Shown here in pieces: positions 1 to 17,492 of a DNA stretch of 64,000 nucleotides. The DNA lies in contig OZ035964.1 of assembly GCA_964034945.1 (NCBI GenBank), forward strand, positions 3,677,533 through 3,741,532. The letters run 5' to 3'. Positions within the stretch are counted from its first letter, which is position 1. Each line of letters opens with the position of its first letter. The notes below the pieces were generated by a model. The model did no database searches, was not told the origin of the DNA, and saw only the letters and a list, made by a program, of their open reading frames with translations. A program made the position numbers and the translations under genes. Source of the DNA: Chrysopilus asiliformis. Its lineage: Eukaryota; Arthropoda; Insecta; Diptera; Rhagionidae.

Positions 1-218
1 GAAAATTTTGTGTTAATCACAACTGATATGTTTTCACCACGAAGAATTCATCTGGATCTCTGATCATAAAAAAACTGGCATTTTGATAAAAAAAAGAAAT
101 TGCCCAAAACAATTCATTTTAATGGCATAACACGAACAAGGATAAAAACGATGTCTCTTTGGGGCTGGCCACTCACTTACAACTCTCCTTAAGATTTTGA
201 TCCTCAGGCCATGGACTT

Positions 219-331
219 GGGATCTATTATGGAATATGATCGTAATTGTAACGACCAGGATTCCCCTGTTGTTAGTATAAAACACTAATAACAACACACA
301 AGTTCCGATCGTATTCCATAAAATGCCCCCT
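219..331. repeat. Foldback element, family D copy 1
   Basis: Two arms face each other: a left arm around GGAATATGATCGTAATTGTA and a right arm around CGATCGTATTCCATAAAATG. The same arms recur at 52910-53014, with a similar short loop containing AACACTAACAACA-type sequence. Two unrelated positions sharing one palindromic unit indicate a mobile foldback or MITE. No transposase is encoded. Target duplications were not clear. Confidence 0.6.
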
Positions 332-574
332 GTAGATGAAAATTTAGGCAGGCCACACACTTATCAGTTTTAGAGTTAGGCAAGGCATGCAGGCCAGACA
401 CTGAAATGCCAAAATTTTAAGGCCAACTGAAATATCCTTAAATATCCTTTATCTTTTAAGTTCATATCGGAATAGCAGACATTTTTCATTTTTTACAATT
501 TGTCTTGCACAAATGACAAAATTAGTTAAGATATTTGTCAACTCCCTGAAAAATCAGACCTCAAGAGTTAAGAT

Positions 575-1050
575 AAACAGATGACAGACTGACAGACTGA
601 CAGACTAACAGACTAACAGACTAACAGACTAACGGACTAACAGACTAACAGACTAACAGACTGACAGACTGACAGACTGACAGACTGACAGACTGACAGA
701 CTGACAGACTGACAGACTGACAGACTGACAGACTGACAGACTGACAGACTGACAGACTGACAGACTGACAGACTGACAGACAGGCAGACTAACAGACTAA
801 CAGACTAACAGACTGACAGACTGACAGACTGACAGACTGACAGACTAACAGACTAACAGACTGACAGACTGACAGACTGACAGACTAACAGACTAACAGA
901 CTAACAGACTGATAGACTGACAGACTGACAGACTGACAGACTGACAGACTGACAGACTGACAGACTGACAGACTGACAGACTGACAGACTGACAGACAGG
1001 CAGACTGACACACTGACCGACAGACTGACACACTGACCGACAGACATACA
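575..1050. repeat. 8-bp minisatellite (CAGACTGA / CAGACTAA)n
   Basis: Roughly 470 bp of near-perfect 8-mer repeats. Runs of the CAGACTGA variant alternate with runs of CAGACTAA, and the array degrades near 1000-1050 into GACCGACAGACA. It creates a spurious Ser/Val/Cys/Gln-rich frame on the minus strand. GACAGAC-type tracts also sit in the dispersed repeats near 47820, 55380 and 32700, so this array may have expanded from such a transposon-borne tract. Confidence 0.95.
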
Positions 1051-2298
1051 GGAAGATGGTAAAAATTATAGTTTGAGTTCACAAGACAAGGGAAATTCAC
1101 GGGAAGAAAACTAAAAACATATCTGGCATGCCTATTGCCGTGAAAATATAGAGAGTTTCTCTTAACACGATGGCATCGCATCGAATCGAAGGGTAATTTT
1201 TCTGTAAATATGAAATATATTGTTGGAAGAGAAGGCACGCGCGTGTGTGACACACGAAAGCCAGAAGGGAACCGCACTATATGATTGAATATGACTGTAT
1301 TTTGGAAGAGACGATAGCTGTGGTGTGGTGAATTTTAAAACTTAAAATGGCTGACAATTAGCTAAACATAGCAACATCAAAAGTTCCAAAAAAAACGTGA
1401 ATATAAAATTAATGTGAAGTGTGTGGTAGTTAAATACAAGTTTATGTTAATCACGTACAGTTAATTATAGATAATTACAATTAATTAATTCGAATAGAAG
1501 TCATAAAAGTCATTTAAAACCATTTTATTAAATGGTATTTCCAGCCACCTTTGCCTCTTGATTGTGGTTTTTTTTTTTGTTTTTTGGTGTGTGCATATTC
1601 TATTGCTCTATTCTGCTCTGCTCTGTTCTGCTCTGTAAGTTCCAAATGTAAGAAAAGACGATAAATGAAAATAAAAATGATAAGAAACAATTGTTAAATT
1701 AATCAAAAAAATAAATAAAACTAAAAAAAAATATATTAGATCCACCCGTCCGTATGTCCAACATTAACTTTGAGTCTGGCAGAAGATCTTTTTTTTCCTT
1801 TTCCAATTTTTGTAATCATGATTGGTGCTAATTTTAGAATGATGTCGATTTAATGGCCAATAACTGAAATAATAAACATTTTAACAGTCCAGCCATGAAC
1901 GAATTTTTTGCTTTGTTAAGAGGCCGCTGTGCTAATTGGTGCTGCTAATAAAGCGAATCAAATCTAATTCGAAATAGCAAATTAAGATGGCATCAAATTG
2001 TATTGGAAAAGTCACCACCAAGGAAAATTCCGATATGGGCACTTTTTTGATTAAGATTTCCCAAACGAATGGGAAAATTTTCTCATACATAGGTCGCCCG
2101 TCTCCTCCATCTGCACCCGTAATTTCCTTTTAATTTTCTGGCGTCCAATGAATCTTCCGAGATTTTTCTTAAATTAACTTTCCTTCCTGTCGATATCATC
2201 CGGTTTCCTAGGTATGGCCGATGGATTTGGGGTAGAGAGGGCAACGACGTCTTTAATTCTCAATATTTTAAATCCCAATTAATAATATCATTTTTAAA

Positions 2299-2353
2299 CT
2301 TGTACTCTTACTAACAAAAACACGTAGAATTCTTTTGTTAGTAAGAGTACAAG
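2299..2353. repeat. Perfect 21-bp inverted repeat with 13-nt loop
   Basis: The left arm, 2299-2319 (CTTGTACTCTTACTAACAAA plus one A), is the exact reverse complement of 2333-2353. The loop is 13 nt and contains an EcoRI-like GAATTC. The perfection of the arms implies a recent origin or selection. It could be a tiny foldback transposon or a hairpin RNA; nothing in the sequence decides this. Confidence 0.85.
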
Positions 2354-2959
2354 ATTGAAAATGTTCACAGATTTTTTTTTAAATTTCTCAAAAAATGAAA
2401 ATTAGTGCAGTACACCTCCCCCCTCTGGGGATCAAAGATTTTGCGTAAAAAGTCTAGAAATGCGTGAAAGATGAAAAAACCTCCAAGAAATTCAAAATTT
2501 AAGCAGACGAGTAAAAGTCTCTGATTGTGAACAGCGCCCAATAAATTCATACAAAAGTTTGTTGAAAAATAAAATTTGGATCTTCAGAAAACTGCCCTAT
2601 TGGTCATTTCCGGATGGATAGCCTTAGCCTTGCCATTTACTAGAAACGCAATAGTACAAAGCTTTCAAGTCTCTCGAAAGGATTGAGCAAGAGATTTTTC
2701 GAAAGGATTGAGCTAGAGACTTGAAATTTTCTGCAATTGCGGTTGTTTAAATGGCAAGACTAAGTTCTTGAACGGGCAAAATCCGACCATTCATTCCCCT
2801 CTCTCCCATACAAACGAAAAAGCCTTTTATTTCAATTTTGCTAGTAACTGTTTTTTTTTCTCTGAAAAATCCGTTGGATTGCAGGCAATTCGCAAAAATC
2901 CTTTTTTTACGTTCTGATGAAAAGATTTCGATAACGGTAAAATATAGAGGATAACGGAC

Positions 2960-3440
2960 AAAATTGTGGACAATGCTATTCTTATTATTTCATCTCATAC
3001 TTACAACCGGCAAAAAACCGTTATTTTTTGAGATAATCGTTAAAAACTGATTTTTTCTAAATAACGGTATGTCTCGATAACGGCTTGAGATCCGCTGTTC
3101 CTAAAAATCAGAAAATTTTTATTGCCTCCAACTTTTGTTATCCATAAGACGACTGAAAAACTCATAGTTTTGAATTAAATCGTGAAAAACGATATCGGGC
3201 TTTTAAAAAGCCGCCATTTTGGTTACTTCCGGGTCCACGGATTTTCACCACTAGTTATAGAATCGTCTCATTCCAGGACCAAACATACCAGTAAAATTTC
3301 ATCACTCTAGCTCTAGTAGGCCAAGACCGGAAACCGGTTGTAGTGCCGAAAGACAGAGAAAGAGAGAGAGTGCTTTAGTAGTTTTTCAGAAATCTTATAC
3401 ACCGACTGACAGAAACACATATCGAAATTTTTCATGAACG
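2960..3440. repeat. Dispersed repeat, copy 1 (also near 53840-54640)
   Basis: The text around GATAACGG, the phrase GCCATTTTGGTTACTTCCGG (3211-3230) and the following segments recur in the same order near 53940-54540. This copy lacks the two foldback elements that interrupt the second copy. It ends near a GACAGAGAAAGAGAGAG tract. No protein is encoded. It is probably a non-autonomous transposon or the 3' part of one; the class is unknown. Confidence 0.6.
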
Positions 3441-4024
3441 CAGTGCATTATTATACGTATATAATAAATTAGTTTAAATTAAAAATTGTCATTTTGCCGC
3501 CTTTGAAATTAAACATGAAAAATGTAAGAGAAGATAAATTTTTCACCTGAAAATTTGTTTTGCCCTCGAATGGAAAATTTTTCTGATCGGTAGAATATGG
3601 GTGGAAGAAGCAGGAGGGGGGAGGGGTGGTAATCTCTCGGTTAGTTCCACTGCCATGGCATACGAATGGCAACATCTATTTGTGGACTGGCAGCTAAATA
3701 TATTTATTAACAATTAATACTATTTCCAACTTTGCGGCGAGTGAAATGGATAAGAAAAGAAAAACGAAAACTTTCAGAAAAAACAAGTGATGGAAGTAAG
3801 GGGGGTGGGGTTACTTAGCTTTTGTTTTGATTCAAAAGAGAGATGTTTTTTTTATTGCTCTTCTCTTTATGGCTTTTTGTTAGCCGTTGCTAATAATTTA
3901 ATAAAAACCAAAATTATTTTCACACTTATTGCGGTGTTAACTTTTTTGATTGGATCTCTAATGTTTTTATATCTGTATGAATTAATTTTATCATCAAATT
4001 TTTTCTTTGTATTTTCAGACAAAA

Positions 4025-9164
<5,140 letters not shown>

Positions 9165-10282
9165 GGTTAATAATTAAAGTAATATTAAAAAATAAATAAA
9201 TAATAAAAACAAACAACAAAAAACTTATTAAAGTATAAAGAAAACTGAATCTAAAAAAAAACAAAAAAAAAAAACAAAACAAAAACACAAAACTTTGTAT
9301 AAAAGAGATAAAAGTAAAAAAAACAAATTATTTACATTTAAAGTAATTAAATATAATTAAACTTAAAAACTTTATATACAAAAAAAAAACTAAAAATAAA
9401 TATTAAAAAAATATTAATAATAAAAACAAATTAAATCGAGAAATCAAGGCATAAAAAAAAAACAAGAAAAAAAAAGTTTTAATAAAACATGCAGAAAATA
9501 TGAAAGCTATGAGAAAATGCATTCTCAGATCTTGTATCCTCAAACGACAACACTTTGCAGCAGACAACAAATTTCCTTAAAATATTTTCAACCAAAAACT
9601 AACAAAAAACGAAAAAAAACAAAATTTTGTGTTAAGGATTCAACATATTTTATGAGTTTATTTTATTGTTGCTTGTTACAAAAAGCTGAATAGAAATGAC
9701 TTTTTTTTTTAAAAAAAAAGCACAATGGAAACAAAATAAATTCTTTAAATAACAAAAAGAAAACGCACATCAATCAGCAGAAATAAAAAAGCACAAATTT
9801 AATTTGTTTTCTAATTTAATTTGTTAACTACTTATATTACAAATATTATTATTATTATTATGATTATTATTATTGATATAACAATTTTTAATACAAAATA
9901 TTTCACTTTTACACTTACTTTTTTTATATAAATATTTGCATCTCTTGGTTGATTCAATTTAAAACCAATTTGATGACAGTAAGCTTTTAAAACATCGCAC
10001 AAGCGATAATTTGGTCAAAAAACTAAAAAAAAAAAACGACAACAAAAAAGATAGTAAATGCGTCTAAATGGTCGCGTTTTATGCGCCGCGTCACCTAACC
10101 GGTTTTTGCAGCACGAAAATGAAAACCGAACTGTTTTTTTTCGGTCCACAATGGTCTTACTTTTAGTTTGGACCGGTACTTACCAAAACAAAACCAATTT
10201 ATAACCTCAAAACAAGTATCGGGGTTTTATTTATTTATTTTGGATGATTTTTTAAAATTTTTAATAAATATGTCTGATCTAA

Positions 10283-10726
10283 CACCGCGTCTTGATTAAC
10301 AATTTTTCATCCGAAGAAATATCTCACCGCAATGAGATTTTTTTGACAGCTGGGCCGAAAATCTCTTGAAATTTAGTACTCAAAATGCCGATGAAAAGAA
10401 AACACATAGTCGCCGCTCTCGCAATTAATGCAATACGTGAAATTGAAAAGGCTGAAACAGAAGAACAGACGAAAAGAAAAACCTCTTAACGTTATATATT
10501 CTCTTCCAAAGCTTTTTGTATCGTATTTTGTAAAAATTAGTTATTTTCGCAATTACTTGTCGGGAGAATTTGGATTCCGCCATCTTGAATTGTGAAATTC
10601 CAAGAAATTTTGCTATTGCAAGATTTCAAGAAATTTATCTCTGGGATTTTTTCTCGCCGTCAACTCGAGCTCTGATTGGTCAATCAAAAATCTCTGCGAT
10701 GAAAAATCCCAAATCAAGACGCGGTG
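10283..10726 (+). mobile_element. Harbinger-type element with TAA target duplication
   Basis: The ends CACCGCGTCTTGATT and AATCAAGACGCGGTG are perfect inverted repeats. They are flanked by TAA at 10280-10282 and again at 10727-10729, the 3-bp duplication typical of PIF/Harbinger. A second, more internal match (TTTTTCATC against GATGAAAAA) extends the arms. A 34-aa frame lies inside. At 444 bp it is non-autonomous. It appears to sit inside an older element (about 10064-10813). Confidence 0.8.
10385..10489 (+). pseudogene. 34-aa frame in the Harbinger-type element, possible transposase N-terminus
   Basis: The ATG at 10385 starts MPMKRKHIVAALAINAIREI, followed by a Glu/Lys-rich stretch and a TAA at 10487-10489. 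A short basic and alanine-rich start followed by a charged stretch is how many Harbinger transposases begin, and the surrounding element fits that superfamily. No DDE catalytic domain follows, so it can only be a remnant or the first exon of a deleted gene. The frame is short enough to occur by chance. Confidence 0.4.
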
Positions 10727-13258
10727 TAAATCGAGGTTGAAGTGAATGTCGCACAAATGCAGACCAGACTGGTATTTTATACCAAACCACTACGCGCATA
10801 AACACGACCAATGGTGATATTTTGTGAGTTTCGACAGCAAAACATAACCTGCATTGGGCAATTCATAGAAAATTGTACCCAATACCCTTCACATTGTGAC
10901 TATTTTCGCTACAACTTTGATACGGTTATGTTTGTTGCTTTTAGAATTCACTTTTATTTTATTTTTACATTAAAAGCTTGTGACATAGTTGCATTTATTA
11001 AAATTAAGTAACGGATCTTTACAAAAAAAATCTTAAAGATATTTTTTTTTAAATATTTAGTTAAATCCTAATTAAAACTTGATCATTTTTTGTAATTCTC
11101 ACTTATCGTTTTATGCTTCTGGATGGTTTCCTGTTATTATTTTTAAATCGGGGTTTTCTCGTTTCGGATTTTGATTTTATTTCCTGAGTGGTTTCGGTAT
11201 CAAAACCTGCTACGGTTTTTGAACAAAACTATTTGATTTTAGCTGCAATTGAGACTATGTTGATTTAATAAAATTGCTAAACATTGGTTCATGACTGCTT
11301 TTGTTTCGCTGAGCTTTACAAATTGAGCTGACTTTTATACTAATGCCATGAGTCAACAATTGAAAATCGAAACAAAGTTTCACAAATCAGTCGTGAAGTT
11401 TTAGAAAGCCAAGACCCAAAATGAACCGTATTTGCTCTCCTAGACAAAGACATTTGGCTTGTCGTGCAAATCAATCGTATTTATTGTTGCCACAGCTAAA
11501 TGGTTTGGAAAATGTGCCCCAGCAATTTTCCAAAGAATTAAATGAAAAAATGTTTGATAACCATTTTTATTTTATTTTATTAAAGTGATTTTCTGATGCA
11601 TTTACTATCAATTCATAAATCGCCGCAGGCATATTTTTAGCACGAAACGGAACACACAAAATCAAATAACGATTCGCATTAGTTTCATACACACAAAGAA
11701 AATACATAACACATAAATATTTTAAATATAGACGAAAAAAACGTGAAGAAGGGGCCATCCCAAAAATAAAATAAAATAAAAAAAAAACAATCACAATTAA
11801 ATTTACATAAGTGGAAATATCTCGCCAAAATTTTTAAGAGTTATATTAATAAAATAATAATTAAAAGATGGATAACCATAAAAACTATATAAAAATGATG
11901 TAAAACTAGATTAAGTTAAAGAGAATAATGAAAATCAAGTGTAGATTTTTTTTTTGGTTATAGTATGGGTATTTACTTCATCTCGTAAAATCGTCGCAAA
12001 CTGGGCCAAAAACTCGGTTTCCGAAGGTGTTACAAGTTTAGGTGAATACTCCTAATATTATACATATTAAAATATGAATTTATATCTACATTTCATTTGA
12101 TTTTTGCGCGCGCTGTTTTAAGTCCCCCTTTTTTAAGCACACATTCATAAAAATAATTATAAAATTGAAGAATAGTCAAAAAAAGGTTAATATTATTATT
12201 ATTATTATTATTATGCTCTTGAAATTCAAGTCATAGATTTATTTATATCTATTGTATTATTTTTTAAATTTAATATTTAATTTTATAAAAAAAATGTTTT
12301 TTTAACCACGTATATTTTATCGAAATTGACTTTCTTTTTTCATAATTTAATATTTGGTTTAGTGGTTTTTCTTAAGAGCCAAATAAACAGGTATGCGTTA
12401 TGTATTTGTAAAAAAAAAACACCAAAGTGTATCGGAAAGAGAAAGAAAGCTAAACATTTTATAGGTTTTAATACAAAATATGAAACACTATCCCCTGATC
12501 CTGCAAACAGATAAGTGTTACCAGAAGTACTATCAGAAATACCGAAAGTATTGCCAGTTTTCCACTGAATTAAGAAAGGGTTTCCGTTAATTAACCTCAA
12601 TTCTCCGTCTTTACGTATACGTAGGATATTCATACGTCCTGGAAAGGCCAGGACAGTCCCGGGTTTTGGTTTGTCGTGGCGGCGTCTCGGAAACTAAACT
12701 TTTGCCCCGGAATTATGGAATCCGGTGTTGTAATTCCGTACTTACTAAACAAATTGACCTCGAAATCCGAAAAGTTTTCGAGTGCGACGCAGTTTCATCA
12801 GAAATTACTGCATTTTCATAAAAAAACAAATCGCCTGCGGCGCATTTCTTTAAATAAGTGGAGTGTTTGGTTTTAAAAGTATTACTTTTGAAATTTTTAC
12901 GATTAATTTCGAAGCATTAAAAATTTCCTCACACTGCCACCCGTTATCCACCCACGTCCCCTCCCCCTCCCCAACCCCCCTCTTGTATTTTGCATCTGTT
13001 ATAATATTATCGTATCTCACGCTGTCATCTATTGTTATCCGCTATTAAACGACATCGCTGGATTTAGAGCTTATCAAGGGAGTTTTTTGACGGGGAATTT
13101 TGAAGGTTTTGCGTACACATATATCGACTTAATACCGCTATCGACTCATGAAATTAGTTGACAACACTTTAAAAAATGTTTGCAATCCCAATTCATCATC
13201 CTAGTTCCCTGTAAAATTGCATGGAAGCAAAATTACAGATAAAAACGATTACCAATGA

Positions 13259-13535
13259 CACTGGCTTACGAAATTGTTACGCATAGTATTTGTCTAAGTC
13301 CTAAATTAGGGCGTGTGCGAAACGATCTAATTGTATGGTAATTCTAGTACGTTTTCATTAATTTAACACACCGAACTGCACAATTTCCAATAAAAAGTGG
13401 AATCAAAACGCGAATTATCATGCAATTAGACCGTTTCGCACACGCCCTTAAATCCAACAGAGAAATCACGGTTTAAATAATCAAGTAAAAAGAAAGAAAA
13501 AAAGGTCTTTACTTAATAATTTCGTAAGCCATTGT
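13259..13535. mobile_element. Outer inverted-repeat element interrupted by a MITE
   Basis: The left end TGGCTTACGAAATTGTTA (from about 13262) is matched by TAATAATTTCGTAAGCCA at the right, one mismatch in 18. The unit contains a complete 139-bp MITE with its own TTA duplication (13309-13447). Without the insert, the outer element would be about 135 bp. A nested pair gives the order of insertion directly. Confidence 0.7.
13309..13447. mobile_element. MITE family P, copy 1
   Basis: The ends GGGCGTGTGCGAAACG and CGTTTCGCACACGCCC are perfect inverted repeats continuing into CTAATTG/CAATTAG. TTA lies on both sides (13306-13308 and 13448-13450), a PIF/Harbinger-type 3-bp duplication. Related copies are at 15485-15624 and 18458-18581, with a fragment near 26440-26472. 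No protein is encoded. Confidence 0.9.
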
Positions 13536-15484
13536 ATTTTTTTTAAACATAATTCTACACTTGCATATCATTTTTAAAGGATCTTTTATACTCTTTTTCT
13601 TGTTATCCTTTTTGAAATACCAAATATTTTGAATTGTTTTTATTATATTTTATATAAAAAAGAATTATTGAATTACACAGAAAACCTATAAAATGTTAAA
13701 TGGGGCCGACTAACGTAATGTTAAAGTTAAGAAAATCATGGTATTTTCTCAATATTGTTTTGTATTTTATTATTTCTTTATTTTAAACAATAAGAAAATA
13801 AAAATAAGAAGACGCGATAGAAAAAAAATCACAACTTTTGGTTATTATCAAGCATGGGAAAACCAAAATAACGACGAATAAAAATTATATTTAAAATAAT
13901 TGATTTACTCTATTTTATTTCATTTTATTTGATGTTTTGTTACATTATAATAGCTTATATTATTTAATTCGATATTCTTTTTAATAATTGGACATTTTAT
14001 ATTCGGTTTTTGTGGACTTTCCAAGAACAATAAACTAAAAATCTCATGGAACTAAAAACGCCCTTTTTGAAAACCATATTCTAAACTCAAGCAAAAACAA
14101 GTAAGCATTAACATTAAACAAAAAAAAATATGTAACGAAAAAACAAAAAAAAATTTTTTTCATTTGAGTGATTGTAATACAGTACATAGTACCCTTTTAA
14201 AAGCATGTAGCATAGAAAATTGCAATTATTAGCGGACAGAGCCGTATTTAGGCAAGTGCAGATGCGAAGATCGTAGAGCCAAAGTGCTCCGAAATAATTC
14301 AAAAATACCACTTGGTTTTTTTTGTATGAGCAACGGAGGAAGCGGAGAAGAGAGGGGCAACAACATCTCACCCCACTTAGCAGTGCCAGGCCCGTATCCA
14401 GACACGTGGCGGTAAAAAAAAAAATCAAAGATTGTTCGGTTCGAAATATTTTACAAAAAACAAATCTTTTCTATGCAGAGGTAAGAATTCCCTTTGTTTT
14501 CATTTTAATGAAACCTGCATTGGTGCTAATAACGCTTAGATACGGTTCTGTAAGCGGTCATTGCTATTATCCGAGTTAAAAAAAAATCTTGAAAAAACCG
14601 ACACAAAAACTCTCTGGAAACAAAGCTCTTAAACGGGGAGATTTTTTTCTTTGGGAAAAAACCAAAATAAGGGGGAAGGGGATGGCTTTAAATAGTGTTT
14701 TTCTTAAGTTTCTGTAAATTTCCGCTTAACCAAATTCGGGTCATTGATGTGTTTTCGCATCATTAACAATTTTGACTTTTATTGTTAACACATAAGAATC
14801 AAAGTCGTTTCGCTGTTATGGAAACGAAACGCTCGCCTAAAACGGCAATACCTCAAGCTACTGTATTCCTCGCATTTTTTTTGTTGTTTTTCTTTCAAAT
14901 TTCATTAGAAAAACTTAATGAATTGGAGATCATAGAAAAACAAGAAAATAAAAAAGTCGCAATTCAATGTTCTAATATTAGCACCATATTTTACCAATGA
15001 GCAATAAAAAAAACATTAAAAAAAATCCTTTAATTGTTCTAAAGCTTGTATCAGATTAATTTTTCAATCAAAGTAAAAAAAATATATATATTGATGTGAA
15101 ACGAAACTCTTATTAAATGGCTAATGTAGCCCCAAAATACAAAAAAAAACTTTAGATAGCTAAGACAAATTTATTAATATTAGTTCGCTAATAATTAATA
15201 AAATTTGAAATGAATTTTTAGAAAAGAAGCCGTTTCTAAAAGACAAAGTGTTCACCACGTGCTCTATTCAAAAAACCAACAAAATTTATGTTTTATCTCC
15301 AATTCGAAAAATAAAAAAATGTTCGCAGAATCCCTTCATGCCGAATTTAATAACATTTGCCCTACAATCGAAACTCGAATGTGTTTTTTACAGTACTCAG
15401 CGAATATGTGCCGTATGTGATTAGCTTATGCACTATACTAACAAGTGACATTTGTACATTAGGTACATTTTTGCTAATCACTCA

Positions 15485-15624
15485 GGGTGTACGCGAAACG
15501 GTCTAATTTGATGCCAATTATAGTACGTTTTCATACTAGATTGCCTTGCAAACTGGAAACTTTTCAATAAAAACTGTAATAAGAACGGGAATTAGCATGC
15601 TATTAGACAGTTTCGCAAGCGCCC
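15485..15624. mobile_element. MITE family P, copy 2
   Basis: Shares GCGAAACGGTCTAATT and the internal ATTATAGTACGTTTTCAT-like segment with copy 1 and has the right end TTTCGCAAGCGCCCTTA. The flanks read TCA on the left and TTA on the right, so the duplication has decayed or was imperfect. The arms have more mismatches than copy 1, suggesting an older insertion. Confidence 0.85.
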
Positions 15625-16587
15625 TTAAAAACACGTTTCTGGCTCAATTAAAGGTGAGTTCCTTACGTTTCAAGGTTAAAAAAAAAGATCTTTCTTAACA
15701 AAGCTATGCTTAAAAAAATATTTTTTAAGGAAAAATAGGTGAAAACATAAAAATATGACAACAAATAAAACACAAAAAATTAATGAAATTTTATTAAATT
15801 AATCATATCCAAGGACTGCTAGGATTATTATACATTAAAAAGGAAAAACACGAAACAATTTAATAAATAAAATATACTTTGGTATAGAAAAAATTAAATA
15901 AATTGAAAAATAAATTAATATTTATCAAAATATTGTGCATAAGTCGTCCAATTTGTGTTCGATTTAAACAAAAAAATTAAGTAAATGAATATATAAAAAA
16001 AAAACAAGTGAAGGAACAAAAAAATTTCTTAATATTTATTTAAAAAGAAATAATAATAAAATTAATGACAACAAAATAATATTTTAAAATAATAAAAGGA
16101 AAGAAGAAAAAGTTGACAGAATTCAATTTTTTTTTCAAAATTAGTTTAAAAACAATAAAAAGAAAACCCAAGTGAACGCATCAACAAATCATCCATTAGA
16201 AAAATCCGTTCAAAAACAGTCAGCGCTTATACGAAATTAATTACAGGCCCGGGCACTGAATCCCGCAGGGGTGGGTGTAAGGAATTTTCATGTGTATTTT
16301 AAATTCATGCTCATAAAATCCGCCCTCAGAGCCGTATCTAGGCTACTTTGGGGATGTATTCCGCGACCATGTGATTTGGTCGACACATGCATGAGGATGG
16401 GTACTATATTTGAAGCAGGGGGCGGGGAAACTCTTACAAAACCACGATTTTTTATAGGGCAGGAATAATAACCTCTAAAAAGTGTCACAAGCAGATTATA
16501 ACCTCTAATTACAATTTTTCAGTGATGTTTTAAGCATCCTCCTGGCTCTTTTGATTTTAATTTCTGCGTAAATTAACTGAAAAGTGC

Positions 16588-16783
16588 TGGGATAGAATCG
16601 CGTACGGTGACAAGTAATAGTGACTGTCACCCGTCAATTTTTCGGGATTTTTCGGGGCGAAAGTTTTGCAAATTTCAATCAAAATGGAATTACAAAGCAA
16701 TGGTACTAGTGTAGTTGCCGTTTTTTATTATGTGATGGGTGACAGTCACCATCAACTATCACCTGACGCGATTGTACCCCTGT
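16588..16783. mobile_element. Foldback element with GTGACTGTCACCC arms
   Basis: The left arm contains ATCGCGTACGGTGACAAGT then AGTGACTGTCACCCGTC. The right arm has GATGGGTGACAGTCACC then TATCACCTGACGCGATT, the mirror image with a few changes. Arms are about 45 bp around a loop of about 100 bp. I saw one copy only. Confidence 0.7.
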
Positions 16784-17189
16784 TCTATTTGAATTTTAGT
16801 AAAATTATTATTAAAATTAATCCATAGCCATAGGAAAGACAGTGTAGAAATTCAGTCTTTATGTTTTCCGCATAAGGCAATCCGCATAGCGGTTATTTGG
16901 CGTCCTAGCTACCAGCGCCGTTTACTTGGGAAAATGGGATAGAATAACCGGGCCTTTCCACTCACGTTTTTATATCCCAAGAACTAAAAACCGTATAAAA
17001 ATTCATACAACAGTTTAGCATATGGCAGGAGAGGGGGTTATCATCATACAGGAGGGAGTAGTTTGATTGAGCGAAAATTTTCCTTCACAGACAGCCTACC
17101 TAACAGTTAATACCGTGTTAAAAATTCATCCAGTTATTGAAGAGAGATCTGGAGAGATGGTTTGCGTTATGCGGGACCGAGAGGTTTGA

Positions 17190-17492
17190 GTGGGCCTATC
17201 CGACACTGAAAACCGTAGTCAGATCTCTTCTGTAGCGAGGGGTAAAAGGGCAGCCGATACCGGGATCACACCTAGCTATGAACCATTCTCGCAAACTAAC
17301 ATATTTTGTGAATATGAAGTCAATCGGGCGAGTGGTTTGGCTGTAATGCGTCTTCACACATTCACACCAAATGATTTTTTATATAGACATTTAGGACTTT
17401 TTCCAGTCGCTTGCGAAATTCGGCCCTGGAGCATCAGCGGTGCATGTCATATTGCCATCAACTCTTTGAATTTAGTTGAAATTCGGCTGTGA
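17190..17492 (+). other. Unassigned 100-codon open frame in a non-repetitive island
   Basis: This frame starts MGLSDTENRSQISSVARGKR and has ordinary amino-acid composition, unlike the low-complexity frames around it. I recognise no family, splice context or partner. It sits in a mixed-composition block (about 16830-17640) within the A-rich tract. An old transposon fragment or chance are both plausible, and the function is unknown. Confidence 0.2.

Larger units (their letters stand above)
1..4018. other. Upstream flank of the G-beta gene, no coding sequence seen
   Basis: No reading frame here looks like a conserved protein; the longer ones come from the minisatellite or AT-rich sequence. The stretch holds a foldback element (219-331), an 8-bp minisatellite (575-1050), a perfect hairpin (2299-2353) and a dispersed repeat (about 2960-3440). 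The first coding exon of the G-beta gene follows an AG acceptor at 4017-4018, so at least one non-coding 5' exon and the promoter must lie upstream, here or outside the window. I could not locate them. Confidence 0.6.
10064..10813. mobile_element. Possible older inverted-repeat element enclosing the Harbinger element
   Basis: The left edge ATGGTCGCGTTTTATGCGC resembles the reverse complement of the right edge, GCGCATAAACACGACCAAT, with a few mismatches. It encloses the 10283-10726 element. Because of the mismatches, the nesting is a suggestion only. Confidence 0.4.

Noticed and set aside
885..1277. Ser/Val/Cys-rich frame on the minus strand
   Set aside because: It is the translation of the 8-bp minisatellite.
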